Source: Actinomycetota bacterium (GTDB lineage Bacteria; Actinomycetota; Actinomycetes; S36-B12). From it: DNA of 23,134 bases. The translations under genes were made by a program, and so were the position numbers. Below the pieces are notes generated by a model. It worked only from the letters and a program-made list of their open reading frames with translations. It had not been told where the DNA came from and searched no databases. Location: NCBI GenBank assembly GCA_016870425.1, contig VGBQ01000014.1, forward strand, positions 1 through 23,134, in the 5' to 3' direction. Below, one piece after another: positions 13,854-21,127 of the stretch (position 1 is its first letter; the number at the start of each line of letters is the position of its first letter).

Positions 13854-14372
13854 TCAGTCGGCCGGGCGCAGGCGCGCGGAGAGGTGATTGGTCATCGGCT
13901 CGCCCACGGCCGCCATGTCGAAGGTCCACATGAGCTCGCCATTGACCAGGCCATAGAGCCGCTCCCCCGCGGAGTAGGGCTTGGCACTCGGCGACGCGGC
14001 GATGACATCGGTGCGCAGTGTCGCGCGCGCGCCGGTGATGCGGGCGTCCTCGATGCCGAGCACCTCGTGGGTGCCCAGCCAGAGCTCGGAGTAGCCGGTG
14101 GGATGCGCGAGCATCACCTCAACCTCGCCGTCGGGACGCGGCCGCCAGAAGCCCGTCTCCAGGGCGAGCGGGCGAACCTTCTCGCCGTCGTCGTCGAGCA
14201 GCCAACTGCGCGAGGCGTAGGAGAGGAAGGGCCTGCCGTCCGTGGTGAAGGAGATCTCCTGGCCGAAGCGGAAGTCCTCGATCGTGGGGTACTGCCCGAG
14301 GCCCACGCCCGCCCAGCGGCCAATGAGCCACGAGAGGGGGATGAGCTCCTCGGGCAGGTCGGAGACGGACAC
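13854..14372 (-). CDS. nitrobindin-like heme-binding beta-barrel protein (FABP-like, DUF1794)
   Basis: A 172-residue protein of the THAP4/nitrobindin heme-binding family, which binds ferric heme in a ten-stranded barrel and can scavenge nitric oxide or isomerise peroxynitrite. The barrel-closing motif GxWxGxG is present as GRWAGVG (residues 18-24), followed by GQYPTIEDFRFGQEI, and the likely proximal heme ligand is H163 in TNHLSARL near the C-terminus. M. tuberculosis Rv0813c is the same type. The GTG start immediately abuts the stop codon of a 33-residue membrane peptide gene (TAG then GTG), which argues for translational coupling. Next in the operon are a Fur-family gene and ygfZ. Confidence 0.9.
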   Translation of the reverse strand: MSVSDLPEELIPLSWLIGRWAGVGLGQYPTIEDFRFGQEISFTTDGRPFLSYASRSWLLDDDGEKVRPLALETGFWRPRPDGEVEVMLAHPTGYSELWLGTHEVLGIEDARITGARATLRTDVIAASPSAKPYSAGERLYGLVNGELMWTFDMAAVGEPMTNHLSARLRPAD

Positions 14373-14474
14373 CTAGCCCTGGCCCTTGAAGAGCTTGTAG
14401 ATGACGTAGCCCGAGAACCACGTGATGAAGAGGATCGCGAGGACGAGGAGCCCCGTATAGACGATCTCGAGCAT
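14373..14474 (-). CDS. 33-residue single-span membrane peptide
   Basis: A very short gene encoding 33 residues. Residues 2-26 are hydrophobic with aromatic residues at the edges (YTGLLVLAILFITWFSGYVI) and the tail is basic (YKLFKGQG), so it should be a single-span membrane peptide with a cytoplasmic C-terminus. It starts 9 bases after the hydrolase stop and its own stop directly touches the nitrobindin GTG. This gap-free placement and protein-like composition are the evidence that it is real; I do not recognise a family. It may act in translational coupling to nitrobindin or at the membrane. Confidence 0.6.
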   Translation of the reverse strand: MLEIVYTGLLVLAILFITWFSGYVIYKLFKGQG

Positions 14475-14483
14475 GCCGTCAGC

Positions 14484-15284
14484 CTACCCCTGCGTGGACC
14501 ACGCGCCGATGCGCCGCACGAGTGACTCCTCGATCGCACCCTCCGCATGCCCGAAGCCGGGCTCGATCCACAGGTGGGACCCGGGTGCGGCGTCGTGGAG
14601 AGCTCGCGGATGGTCGAGGGGGAAGAAGCCGTCGGAGTCGCCGTGGACGATGAGGAGGTCGATGTCGCGCTCACGCACGCGCGCGGCCGCTGCGGTGGGC
14701 GGCAGGGGCGGTGGATCGGGCCAGGGCCTGGGGTCGACCCGCGTTCCCAGCACCGTGCGGATGTACGCGCGGCCCGCGGCCGTGGCGATCCCGCGATGAA
14801 GCCAGCGCATCGGCATCGTGCCCCGGTAGTACCAGTACGCCGGCCCGCTCACCGCGACAACCGCATCGACCGAAGCGGGACTCAGCAGAGCGGCGTGCCG
14901 CAGCACGACCGCGGCACCCATGGAGAAGCCGACCGTGACGACCCGGGTGTAGCCCGAGGCACGCGCCCATGCCACCGCGGCTTCGACATCCATGGGCTCG
15001 TGGTGACCCAGCGTGGTCATGCCCCCTGAGGCACCGTGTCCGCGCTGGGTCACGGCGATGACAGACGCCTCCTCGCTGAGGATGGTCGCGATGCGCTCCA
15101 CGCGCTCCTGGTCGTGGGCGCCGCCGAATCCGTGAGCGACCACGATCGCCGTGGGGGAGGTGGCATGACGCAGGTGCATCGCTGCCAGCCCGACGCCGTC
15201 CTGACTGACCAGGGCCAGTGGCTCCGCCCGTGCCGGCACCGGGCTGCGATGCCGACCCGTTCCGTAGGAGCTGTCCGCCGTCAC
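14484..15284 (-). CDS. alpha/beta-hydrolase
   Basis: Serine hydrolase of 266 residues, substrate unknown. The sequence begins the fold at PTAIVVAHGFGG (oxyanion region, HGFGG at 51-55). The nucleophile elbow is GFSMG (S121); the likely acid is D218 in HGDSD and the histidine is H246 in GFGHAE. An insertion around 150-205 (AYWYYRGTMPMRWLHRG, then a proline-rich WPDPPPLPPT) forms the lid. There is no signal peptide, so it is probably cytoplasmic. The GTG start at 15284 has GGGAGG ten bases upstream. It is the first gene of the operon leading to nitrobindin, Fur and YgfZ, and divergent from glnR. Esterase, acylglycerol lipase or peptidase activities are all possible. Confidence 0.85.
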   Translation of the reverse strand: MTADSSYGTGRHRSPVPARAEPLALVSQDGVGLAAMHLRHATSPTAIVVAHGFGGAHDQERVERIATILSEEASVIAVTQRGHGASGGMTTLGHHEPMDVEAAVAWARASGYTRVVTVGFSMGAAVVLRHAALLSPASVDAVVAVSGPAYWYYRGTMPMRWLHRGIATAAGRAYIRTVLGTRVDPRPWPDPPPLPPTAAAARVRERDIDLLIVHGDSDGFFPLDHPRALHDAAPGSHLWIEPGFGHAEGAIEESLVRRIGAWSTQG

Positions 15285-15393
15285 GGGTCGTCATCCTCCC
15301 TCAGTACAGACGCTCCTCTCCCCCCGGGTGCTGCGGCGCGGACACCAGGGCCGGGGTCGCCCCTGAGGGCGGGGGCACCCCCGGCGGGGTCGC

Positions 15394-15399
15394 TATCCT
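15394..15399 (+). promoter_or_regulatory. -10 element of a probable leaderless glnR promoter
   Basis: TATCCT is followed by exactly six bases and the glnR GTG. No Shine-Dalgarno sequence is usable at that spacing, so the message is probably leaderless. The 121-base gap to the divergent hydrolase is GC-rich; I see no clear GlnR box. Confidence 0.45.
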
Positions 15400-15405
15400 C
15401 GCCAG

Positions 15406-16137
15406 GTGCGCCTGCTCCTGCTCACCCAGGCGGTGGAGCCCTCCGCGGAGGTCCTGCCGGCGCTCAGCCTGCTCCCGCACGCGGTGCGCATCCTTCCCGC
15501 GCAAGCCACCGCGCTCCTGGACGCTCCGCCGTGCGATGCGGTTCTCGTCGACGGCCGTCGCGATCTGCCCCAGGTGCGCAGCCTGACGCGACTCATCCGC
15601 CAGACCGGGATCGAGCCACCCCTCATCGTCATCGTGACCGAGGGTGGACTCACCGCGCTGCAGCGCGACTGGGGCGTCGATGAATTCGTCGTCGATACCT
15701 GCGGTCCGGCCGAGTTGGAGGCGAGACTGCGGCTGGCTGTCGCGCGCTTGGACTCCCAGCCCGACGACGGCCCCGGGGAAATCCGCAGCGGCGACCTCTC
15801 CATCGACGAGGCGGGCTACGTCGCCCGCGTGCGCCACCGCACCCTCGACCTCACCTTCAAGGAGTTCGAGCTCCTGCGCTACCTCGCGCAACACCCCGGC
15901 AGGGTCTTCAGCCGGGCCCAGCTGCTCCAGGAGGTCTGGGGCTACGACTACTTCGGCGGCACCCGCACGGTCGACGTGCACGTGCGTCGACTGCGCGCCA
16001 AGCTCGGCCCCGAGCACGAGGCGCTCATCGGGACCGTCCGCAATGTGGGCTACCGCTTCGTGCCGGCACGACCGGATGACGCGACCGTCTCGACACTCGC
16101 GGATTCGGACGACGCCGAGACCCGGGTCCGCGGATGA
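15406..16137 (+). CDS. glnR: GlnR, OmpR-type regulator of nitrogen metabolism
   Basis: Orphan response-regulator-like protein of 243 residues that in Streptomyces and mycobacteria activates ammonium assimilation genes (glnA, amtB, nir). The receiver-like domain keeps the VLVDGRRDLPQVRSL segment with D49 but lacks the usual acidic pocket and has no cognate kinase here, as expected for GlnR, which works as a dimer without phosphorylation. The C-terminal winged helix is nearly identical to actinomycete GlnR: LDLTFKEFELLRYLAQHPGR, WGYDYFGGTRTVDVHVRR and IGTVRNVGYRFV. It overlaps mshD by four bases (ATGA); the glnR-mshD proximity is also found in M. tuberculosis (Rv0818-Rv0819). GTG start. Confidence 0.95.
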   Translation: MRLLLLTQAVEPSAEVLPALSLLPHAVRILPAQATALLDAPPCDAVLVDGRRDLPQVRSLTRLIRQTGIEPPLIVIVTEGGLTALQRDWGVDEFVVDTCGPAELEARLRLAVARLDSQPDDGPGEIRSGDLSIDEAGYVARVRHRTLDLTFKEFELLRYLAQHPGRVFSRAQLLQEVWGYDYFGGTRTVDVHVRRLRAKLGPEHEALIGTVRNVGYRFVPARPDDATVSTLADSDDAETRVRG

Positions 16138-17117
16138 GCAAGGTCGAGGTCCGCAGCCACCTCGACCGGGCTGAGGTCCTCGATGTCTTCGACCTGGTGG
16201 ACGACGCCACGCGCCACGACGGCATCACTCCACTCTCGGAGCACGTGATGCTGCACCTGCGCCACGGGGGCGACGACGACGTCCGACACCTCCTCGCCCG
16301 CAACGATGCCGGCAGGCTCGTCGGCTATGCCCACCTGGACGTCACGGACCTGGTGGAGGGCCCGAGTGCCGAGACGGTCGTGGCACCGGCCGACCGACGG
16401 CACGGGCTCGGTCACGCACTGATCGAGGAACTCATCCGCGTGAGTGGCCGCGACGCGCCCGGCCTGGGCCTGCGCCTGTGGGCGCATGGCGAGAGTGCCG
16501 CGGCCACGGGCCTGGCCGAAGGCCTGGGCTTCACCCGCGCGCGGGTGCTCTGGCAGATGCGGCGTTCGCTCATGTCGCCGCTTCCGGACGTCGCCCTCCC
16601 CGCCGGCCTGCGGATGCGCACCTTCCTGCCGGGCATCGACGACACGGCGTGGCTTGAGGTCAACGCTGCGGCGTTCGCCCATCTCCCGGACCAGGGCGGT
16701 TGGACGCAAGCCGATCTGGATCGTCGCAAGGCCGAGTCGTGGTTCGACCCTTCCGGCTTCCTCGTCGCCACCGACAGCGACGACCAGATCGCCGGCTTCC
16801 ACTGGACCAAGGTTCACGGCGGGGATCACCCCCATGGCCATGACGACCACGCCCGCCTGCACGCGGAGGGAGTGGACCACTCCCACGGCCATGGGCACGA
16901 GCCACTCGGCGAGGTGTACGTCATCGGGGTCGCCCCGACCTGGCAGGGCACCGGTCTCGGTCGCGCCCTCCTCGTGGCCGGACTTCGCCTGCTCGCCGCA
17001 CGCGGACTGCCCGCGGCGATGCTCTACGTCGACGCGGCCAACACCCCGGCAATCGGGCTGTACTCCAGCCTCGGCTTCACCCACTGGGACACCGACGTTC
17101 TCTATCGTCACGCCTGA
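16134..17117 (+). CDS. mshD: MshD, mycothiol synthase, with a histidine-rich insert
   Basis: Final enzyme of mycothiol synthesis: acetylates the cysteine amine of Cys-GlcN-inositol using acetyl-CoA. The 327-residue protein has two GNAT domains. The first has the CoA-binding turn as VVAPADRRHGLGHALI (about 81-96); the second, catalytic one has GFHWTKVH, GEVYVIGVAPTWQGTGLGRALL and the C-terminal YVDAANTPAIGLYSSLGF. Between KV and EPLGEVYV, residues 228-255 contain ten histidines in 28 residues (HGGDHPHGHDDHARLHAEG and then HSHGHGH). The equivalent loop is short in mycobacterial MshD as I recall it. The insert may bind zinc or nickel, or may be a solvent-exposed loop. The ATG overlaps glnR. There are 70 bases before ppk. 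Confidence 0.95.
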   Translation: MSKVEVRSHLDRAEVLDVFDLVDDATRHDGITPLSEHVMLHLRHGGDDDVRHLLARNDAGRLVGYAHLDVTDLVEGPSAETVVAPADRRHGLGHALIEELIRVSGRDAPGLGLRLWAHGESAAATGLAEGLGFTRARVLWQMRRSLMSPLPDVALPAGLRMRTFLPGIDDTAWLEVNAAAFAHLPDQGGWTQADLDRRKAESWFDPSGFLVATDSDDQIAGFHWTKVHGGDHPHGHDDHARLHAEGVDHSHGHGHEPLGEVYVIGVAPTWQGTGLGRALLVAGLRLLAARGLPAAMLYVDAANTPAIGLYSSLGFTHWDTDVLYRHA

Positions 17118-17187
17118 TTCGCTCCCCGGCGCCAGAGCGTCATCCGCAGGCCACCCGGGGGTCACGCGACTGTGGGACCATGGAGCC

Positions 17188-19341
17188 ATGTCCACGGATG
17201 CTCCCCAGGCCCACATTCCCCAGGCCGAGGTCGAGTTGGACCAGTCCGCCGTCGCCGCCGTCGAGGCCGAGGCTGGACCCCTGCCTCCTGACCGGTTCCT
17301 CGACCGCGAGCTGTCCTGGCTCGCCTTCAATGAGCGCGTCCTCCAACTCTCGGAGGATCCCGATCTGCCCGTCCTCGATCGCGCGAAGTTCATCGCGATC
17401 TTCGCGAGCAATCTCGACGAGTTCTTCATGGTGCGCGTCGCCGGCCTCAAGCGGCGCATCGCCACCGGCATCGCAGTGCGCGCCGCAAGCGGGCTGACCC
17501 CGCGGGAGGTGCTGGAGTCCATCTGGAGCCGCGCGCACCTCCTCCAACTGCAGCAGGCGACCATCTTCCGCGACGAGGTGCGGCCCGCCCTCGCGGCTCA
17601 CGGCGTACAGATCCTGGACTGGGCTTCCCTCTCCAGTGATGAGCGCACCGAGCTCGACGCCTTCTTTGATCAGCGCGTCTTCCCCGTGCTCACTCCCCTG
17701 GCTGTCGACCCGAGTCATCCCTTCCCCTACATCAGCGGACTCTCGCTCAATCTCGCCGTCGTCGTGCGCAACCCCGTGACCGGCACCGAGCTCTTCGCCC
17801 GCGTCAAGGTGCCACCGTCGCTGCCCCGCTTCGTGCCGGTCGATGCGCAGCGCTTCGTGCCCCTCGAGTCAGTCATCGCCGCGCATCTCGACGAGCTCTT
17901 CCCGGGCATGGACATCCTGCAGCACCACACCTTCCGCGTGACCCGCAACGAGGACGTCGAGGTAGAGGAGGACGATGCCGAGAACCTCCTCAAGGCCCTC
18001 GAGCGCGAGCTCTCGCGCCGCCGTTTCGGCCCCGCCGTGCGCCTCGAGGTGGAGAGTTCCATCGACCCCCATGTGCTCGAGTTGCTCATGGAGGAGCTCG
18101 ACGTGAGCGAGCCCGAGGTCTTCCGGCTGCCCGGGCCCCTCGACCTCACCGGGCTGTGGTCCCTCTACGCCGTCGACCGCGACGACCTCAAGCAGCCGAG
18201 TTTCGTGCCGCGGACGAGCCGCGCCCTCGCCGAGGTGGAATCCGCGTCGGCTCCCGACATCATCGCCGAGGTGCGCGAGAAGGACGTCCTCGTCCACCAT
18301 CCCTACGACTCCTTCTCCACGAGCGTGCAGCTCTTCTTGGAGCAGGCCGCTGTCGATCCGCATGTCCTCGCCATCAAGCAGACGCTCTACCGCACGAGCG
18401 GTGACTCTCCCATCGTGCAGGCGCTCATCGAGGCGGCCCGCAACGGCAAGCAGGTGCTCGCCCTCGTCGAGATCAAGGCGCGCTTCGATGAGCAGAACAA
18501 CATCGACTGGGGCAAGAAACTCGAGGAGGCCGGTGTCCACGTCGTCTACGGGCTGGTGGGGCTGAAGACGCACTGCAAGCTCTCGCTCGTCGTGCGCGAC
18601 GACGGCGACCGGCTGCGGCGCTACTGCCATCTCGGCACGGGCAACTACCACCCCAGGACGGCCCGTCTTTACGAGGATTTTGGTCTCTTCACATGCGATG
18701 AGCAGGTCGGCGAGGATGTCTCGGACCTCTTCAACGTGCTGTCGGGCTACTCGATGAACACCGACTACCACCGCCTCCTTGTCGCCCCGCACTCGATCCG
18801 CACGGGCCTCATCGAGCGAATCGATCGCGAAATCGAGCACGCCCGCGCGGGCCTGCCCTCCGGCATTCGCTTCAAGGCCAACTCGGTCGTCGATGAGCGC
18901 ACCATCGACGCCCTCTACCGGGCCTCGCAGGCCGGTGTCCCCGTCAAGATCTGGGTGAGAGGCATCTGCGCGCTGCGACCGGGCGTGCCTGGCCTCAGCG
19001 AAAACATCCAGGTCATCAGCATCCTTGGCCGCTTCCTCGAGCACTCGCGCGTCTACGAGTTCTGCAACGACGGCGACACCGAGGTGTGGATCGGCTCGGC
19101 TGATCTCATGCACCGCAACCTCGACCGACGCGTCGAGACCCTCGTCAGCCTCAAGAGCCCCGAGGAGATCGCGGAGATCGACGCTCTCTTCATCCTGGCC
19201 TTCGATCCCGGCACCGCGGCCTGGGACCTGCGCTCCGACGGCACCTGGCAGCGGCGCCTCCTCGCCCCCGACGGCCAGCCGCTCCGCGATCTGCAGGAGA
19301 CGCTCATCGAGGTGCATCGCACGCGCGGTCGCCTGGTGTGA
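17188..19341 (+). CDS. ppk1: polyphosphate kinase 1
   Basis: Reversibly transfers the terminal phosphate of ATP to long-chain inorganic polyphosphate. The 717-residue protein has the expected domains: N-terminal (FLDRELSWLAFNERVLQL), head (from about 120 to 320) and two phospholipase D-like C-terminal domains. The autophosphorylated histidine is H462 in GLKTHCKLSLV, with the second active-site histidine H481 in CHLGTGNYH; their spacing of 19 equals that of E. coli H435/H454. The ATG at 17188 has GGAG five bases upstream; a reading further upstream in the same frame only extends through mshD out of frame. A single GGTCAC-type unit lies at about 17160, weak evidence for RegX3 control. It overlaps the CYTH-CHAD gene (GTGA). 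Confidence 0.97.
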   Translation: MSTDAPQAHIPQAEVELDQSAVAAVEAEAGPLPPDRFLDRELSWLAFNERVLQLSEDPDLPVLDRAKFIAIFASNLDEFFMVRVAGLKRRIATGIAVRAASGLTPREVLESIWSRAHLLQLQQATIFRDEVRPALAAHGVQILDWASLSSDERTELDAFFDQRVFPVLTPLAVDPSHPFPYISGLSLNLAVVVRNPVTGTELFARVKVPPSLPRFVPVDAQRFVPLESVIAAHLDELFPGMDILQHHTFRVTRNEDVEVEEDDAENLLKALERELSRRRFGPAVRLEVESSIDPHVLELLMEELDVSEPEVFRLPGPLDLTGLWSLYAVDRDDLKQPSFVPRTSRALAEVESASAPDIIAEVREKDVLVHHPYDSFSTSVQLFLEQAAVDPHVLAIKQTLYRTSGDSPIVQALIEAARNGKQVLALVEIKARFDEQNNIDWGKKLEEAGVHVVYGLVGLKTHCKLSLVVRDDGDRLRRYCHLGTGNYHPRTARLYEDFGLFTCDEQVGEDVSDLFNVLSGYSMNTDYHRLLVAPHSIRTGLIERIDREIEHARAGLPSGIRFKANSVVDERTIDALYRASQAGVPVKIWVRGICALRPGVPGLSENIQVISILGRFLEHSRVYEFCNDGDTEVWIGSADLMHRNLDRRVETLVSLKSPEEIAEIDALFILAFDPGTAAWDLRSDGTWQRRLLAPDGQPLRDLQETLIEVHRTRGRLV

Positions 19342-20843
19342 CCAGCACCCACCGCGAGGTCGAGCTGAAGTTCCGGGTGCCCGGAGACTTCGTCCTGCCA
19401 GATCTCGGCGACATCCCCGGTGTCTCCCGCATCGAGACGCACCCGACCTACTCGATGTCCAACATCTACTACGACACCCCGGATCTCCGGCTCTTCCGGT
19501 GGGGCATCACGCTGCGCCGGCGCGCCGGCGGCCCCGACGAAGGCTGGCACCTGAAGTTGCCGGTGCACGGTGCCGGCGAGGGGGTGCGCGACGAGGTGCG
19601 TGCACCGCTCGCCGACACTGTGCCACCGGATCTGGCGCGCCTCGTGACGGCATTCGCGCGCGGTGCCGCTCTCGGCCCAGTCGCCGCGCTTCGGACCGAA
19701 CGCACTCCCCGGGTGCTCATGCTCGCGGACGGATCACCCGCTGTCGAGATCGTCGACGACACCGTGTCGGTGATGGAGGGCGAGCGCGAGACCACTCGCT
19801 TCCGCGAGATCGAGGCGGAGGCGCTCACCGATCCGGCCGACGCTGCGCTGCTCGGCCAGGTCTCCGACGCGCTGCTCGCCGCGGGAGCAGTGCCCGGCAC
19901 GATGGGCAAGGCCGGGGCCGCCCTGGGCCCGCGGGCCGCCGTACCCCCGGATGTGGCCGAATTGCCCTGGCCGGATGCCAGTGCGCCCGCGGGCGATGTT
20001 GTGACGGCCTATCTCACGTTCCATTGCCGCCGACTGCTGCTCGCCGACCTGCTCCTGCGCCGCGACCTGCCCGATGCAGTGCACCAGATGCGCGTCAGCG
20101 CTCGTCGACTGCGCAGCGGCCTTGCCGTCTTCAAGCCCCTCCTCGACCAGGAGTGGGCGCAGCGTCTGCGCGCCGAGCTCGGTTGGATGGCGTCGGGCCT
20201 TGGGACGGCCCGCGACACCGAGGTGCTGCTTGACCGGCTCGACGCCCACGCGAGGGAGCTGGACGACATCGACTCGGCTCACGCGCGTGCGGTGATCGAC
20301 ACCACGCTCGCGCAGCGCATGTCAGCAGCCGCGGGAGAGGTCGCATCGGTGGTGGACTCCCCGCGATACGCCGCCCTGCTCGAGACTCTCGTGGAGGGTG
20401 TACGCCGCCCCACGCTCACTGATAGCGCGCGCGCACCCGCGGACGTTGCCCTGCCACCGCTCGTCGCTAAGGCGTTCCGGCGGCTCGATCGACGCGTCGC
20501 GGGCCTGGAACTCGACACGGCGAGCCCGGTCTGGCACGAAGCCCGGATCTCGGCCAAGCGGGCCCGCTACGCCGCCGATGCTGTCGCCCCCGTGCTCGGA
20601 CACGACATGAGCCGCCTCGCGGAGCGCCTCGCCGACGTCACCGACGTGCTCGGACACCACCAGGACGCCCACGTCGCCCAGGCCACGCTGCGCTCCCTCG
20701 TGCCCGAGGCCTCTGCGGAGGGCGCCTTCGCCCTCGGGCGCATGCTGGCCATCGAAGAGGCCGCCGAGATCGCCGACCGGCACACCTTCCTCGACCTCTG
20801 GCCAGCGGTCCGCAGGGCCGCCCACCGGGCCGGCGTCGCCTGA
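19338..20843 (+). CDS. CYTH-CHAD domain protein
   Basis: A 501-residue fusion of two phosphate-related domains. The N-terminal CYTH (triphosphate tunnel) domain begins with the ExExK motif EVELKF (about residues 7-12) and has further strand residues such as GITLRRRAGG and REIEAEAL; such domains bind or hydrolyse triphosphate compounds. The C-terminal CHAD domain (about 215-500) is helical with repeated basic/histidine motifs: HQMRVSARRLRSGL, HEARISAKRARYAAD and HHQDAHVAQ; CHAD domains bind inorganic polyphosphate. The GTG start overlaps the ppk stop by four bases, so it is made together with polyphosphate kinase. A role in localising, regulating or degrading polyphosphate is likely; catalytic triphosphatase activity is not proven by sequence. 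Confidence 0.93.
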   Translation: MTSTHREVELKFRVPGDFVLPDLGDIPGVSRIETHPTYSMSNIYYDTPDLRLFRWGITLRRRAGGPDEGWHLKLPVHGAGEGVRDEVRAPLADTVPPDLARLVTAFARGAALGPVAALRTERTPRVLMLADGSPAVEIVDDTVSVMEGERETTRFREIEAEALTDPADAALLGQVSDALLAAGAVPGTMGKAGAALGPRAAVPPDVAELPWPDASAPAGDVVTAYLTFHCRRLLLADLLLRRDLPDAVHQMRVSARRLRSGLAVFKPLLDQEWAQRLRAELGWMASGLGTARDTEVLLDRLDAHARELDDIDSAHARAVIDTTLAQRMSAAAGEVASVVDSPRYAALLETLVEGVRRPTLTDSARAPADVALPPLVAKAFRRLDRRVAGLELDTASPVWHEARISAKRARYAADAVAPVLGHDMSRLAERLADVTDVLGHHQDAHVAQATLRSLVPEASAEGAFALGRMLAIEEAAEIADRHTFLDLWPAVRRAAHRAGVA

Positions 20844-20852
20844 CGCCGCCGG

Positions 20853-20945
20853 GTCCCGCCGCCTCCCGCTGGTCCCGCCGCCTCCCGCTTGTCCCGCCGC
20901 CTCCCGCTTGTCCCGCCGCCTCCCGCTTGTCCCGCCGCCTCCCGC
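20853..20945. repeat. 19-base tandem repeat, about 4.9 copies, with G-quadruplex potential
   Basis: Five consecutive units of GTCCCGCCGCCTCCCGCTT begin 10 bases after the CYTH-CHAD stop; only the last position of unit 1 differs, and the fifth unit is cut after 17 bases, where it merges into the arm of the following inverted repeat. On the minus strand each unit carries GGGAGGCGGG, so two adjacent units satisfy a four-tract G-quadruplex pattern with loops of 4, 6 and 4 bases. Confidence 0.85.
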
Positions 20946-21007
20946 CGAGTGTGCACTTGCGTGCAGGCAGCCCCGGCGTGTCGCGCACGCAAGTGCACAC
21001 TCGGCGG
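20942..21007. repeat. 23-base perfect inverted repeat with a 20-base loop
   Basis: Arms 20942-20964 and 20985-21007 are exact complements (core GCCGAGTGTGCACTTGCGTGC is repeated inverted). The loop contains CCCGGCGTGTCG, similar to the loop of the inverted repeat at 12252-12302. No T-run follows. It may terminate the ppk operon or be a repetitive palindromic element. The rest of the 284-base gap up to mutT1 shows no gene. Confidence 0.8.
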
Positions 21008-21099
21008 CGGAGCGAAGCCAGGCGGCACGGGGCTCCGCACAAGGCACATCGCACTCCGAGGACCCCCTCGCCTGAGGGATTCGGCACTCCTGTCCCCCT

Positions 21100-21110
21100 G
21101 TTCACTTTCG
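21100..21110 (+). promoter_or_regulatory. single PHO-box-like unit before the mutT1-like gene
   Basis: GTTCACTTTCG matches the 11-base unit seen before phoU and pstS, lies 17 bases before the start codon and is followed directly by TAGGCA. Only one unit is seen, so chance cannot be excluded. Confidence 0.3.
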
Positions 21111-21127
21111 TAGGCAAGAATCCGGTC

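Noticed and set aside
17160..17170. PHO-box unit GGTCACGCGAC before ppk
   Set aside because: A single degenerate unit with no adjacent copies and no clear -10 element; kept only as a remark in the ppk entry.
16050..17564. 504-codon minus-strand frame across mshD and the start of ppk
   Set aside because: It crosses two genes and an intergenic gap antisense, with shadow-like composition.
17869..19317. 482-codon minus-strand frame antisense to ppk
   Set aside because: It mirrors the codon bias of ppk, matches no family I know and lies wholly within a verified coding region.
20853..21007. CRISPR array
   Set aside because: The units are contiguous 19-base tandem copies without spacers, and there are no cas genes nearby.
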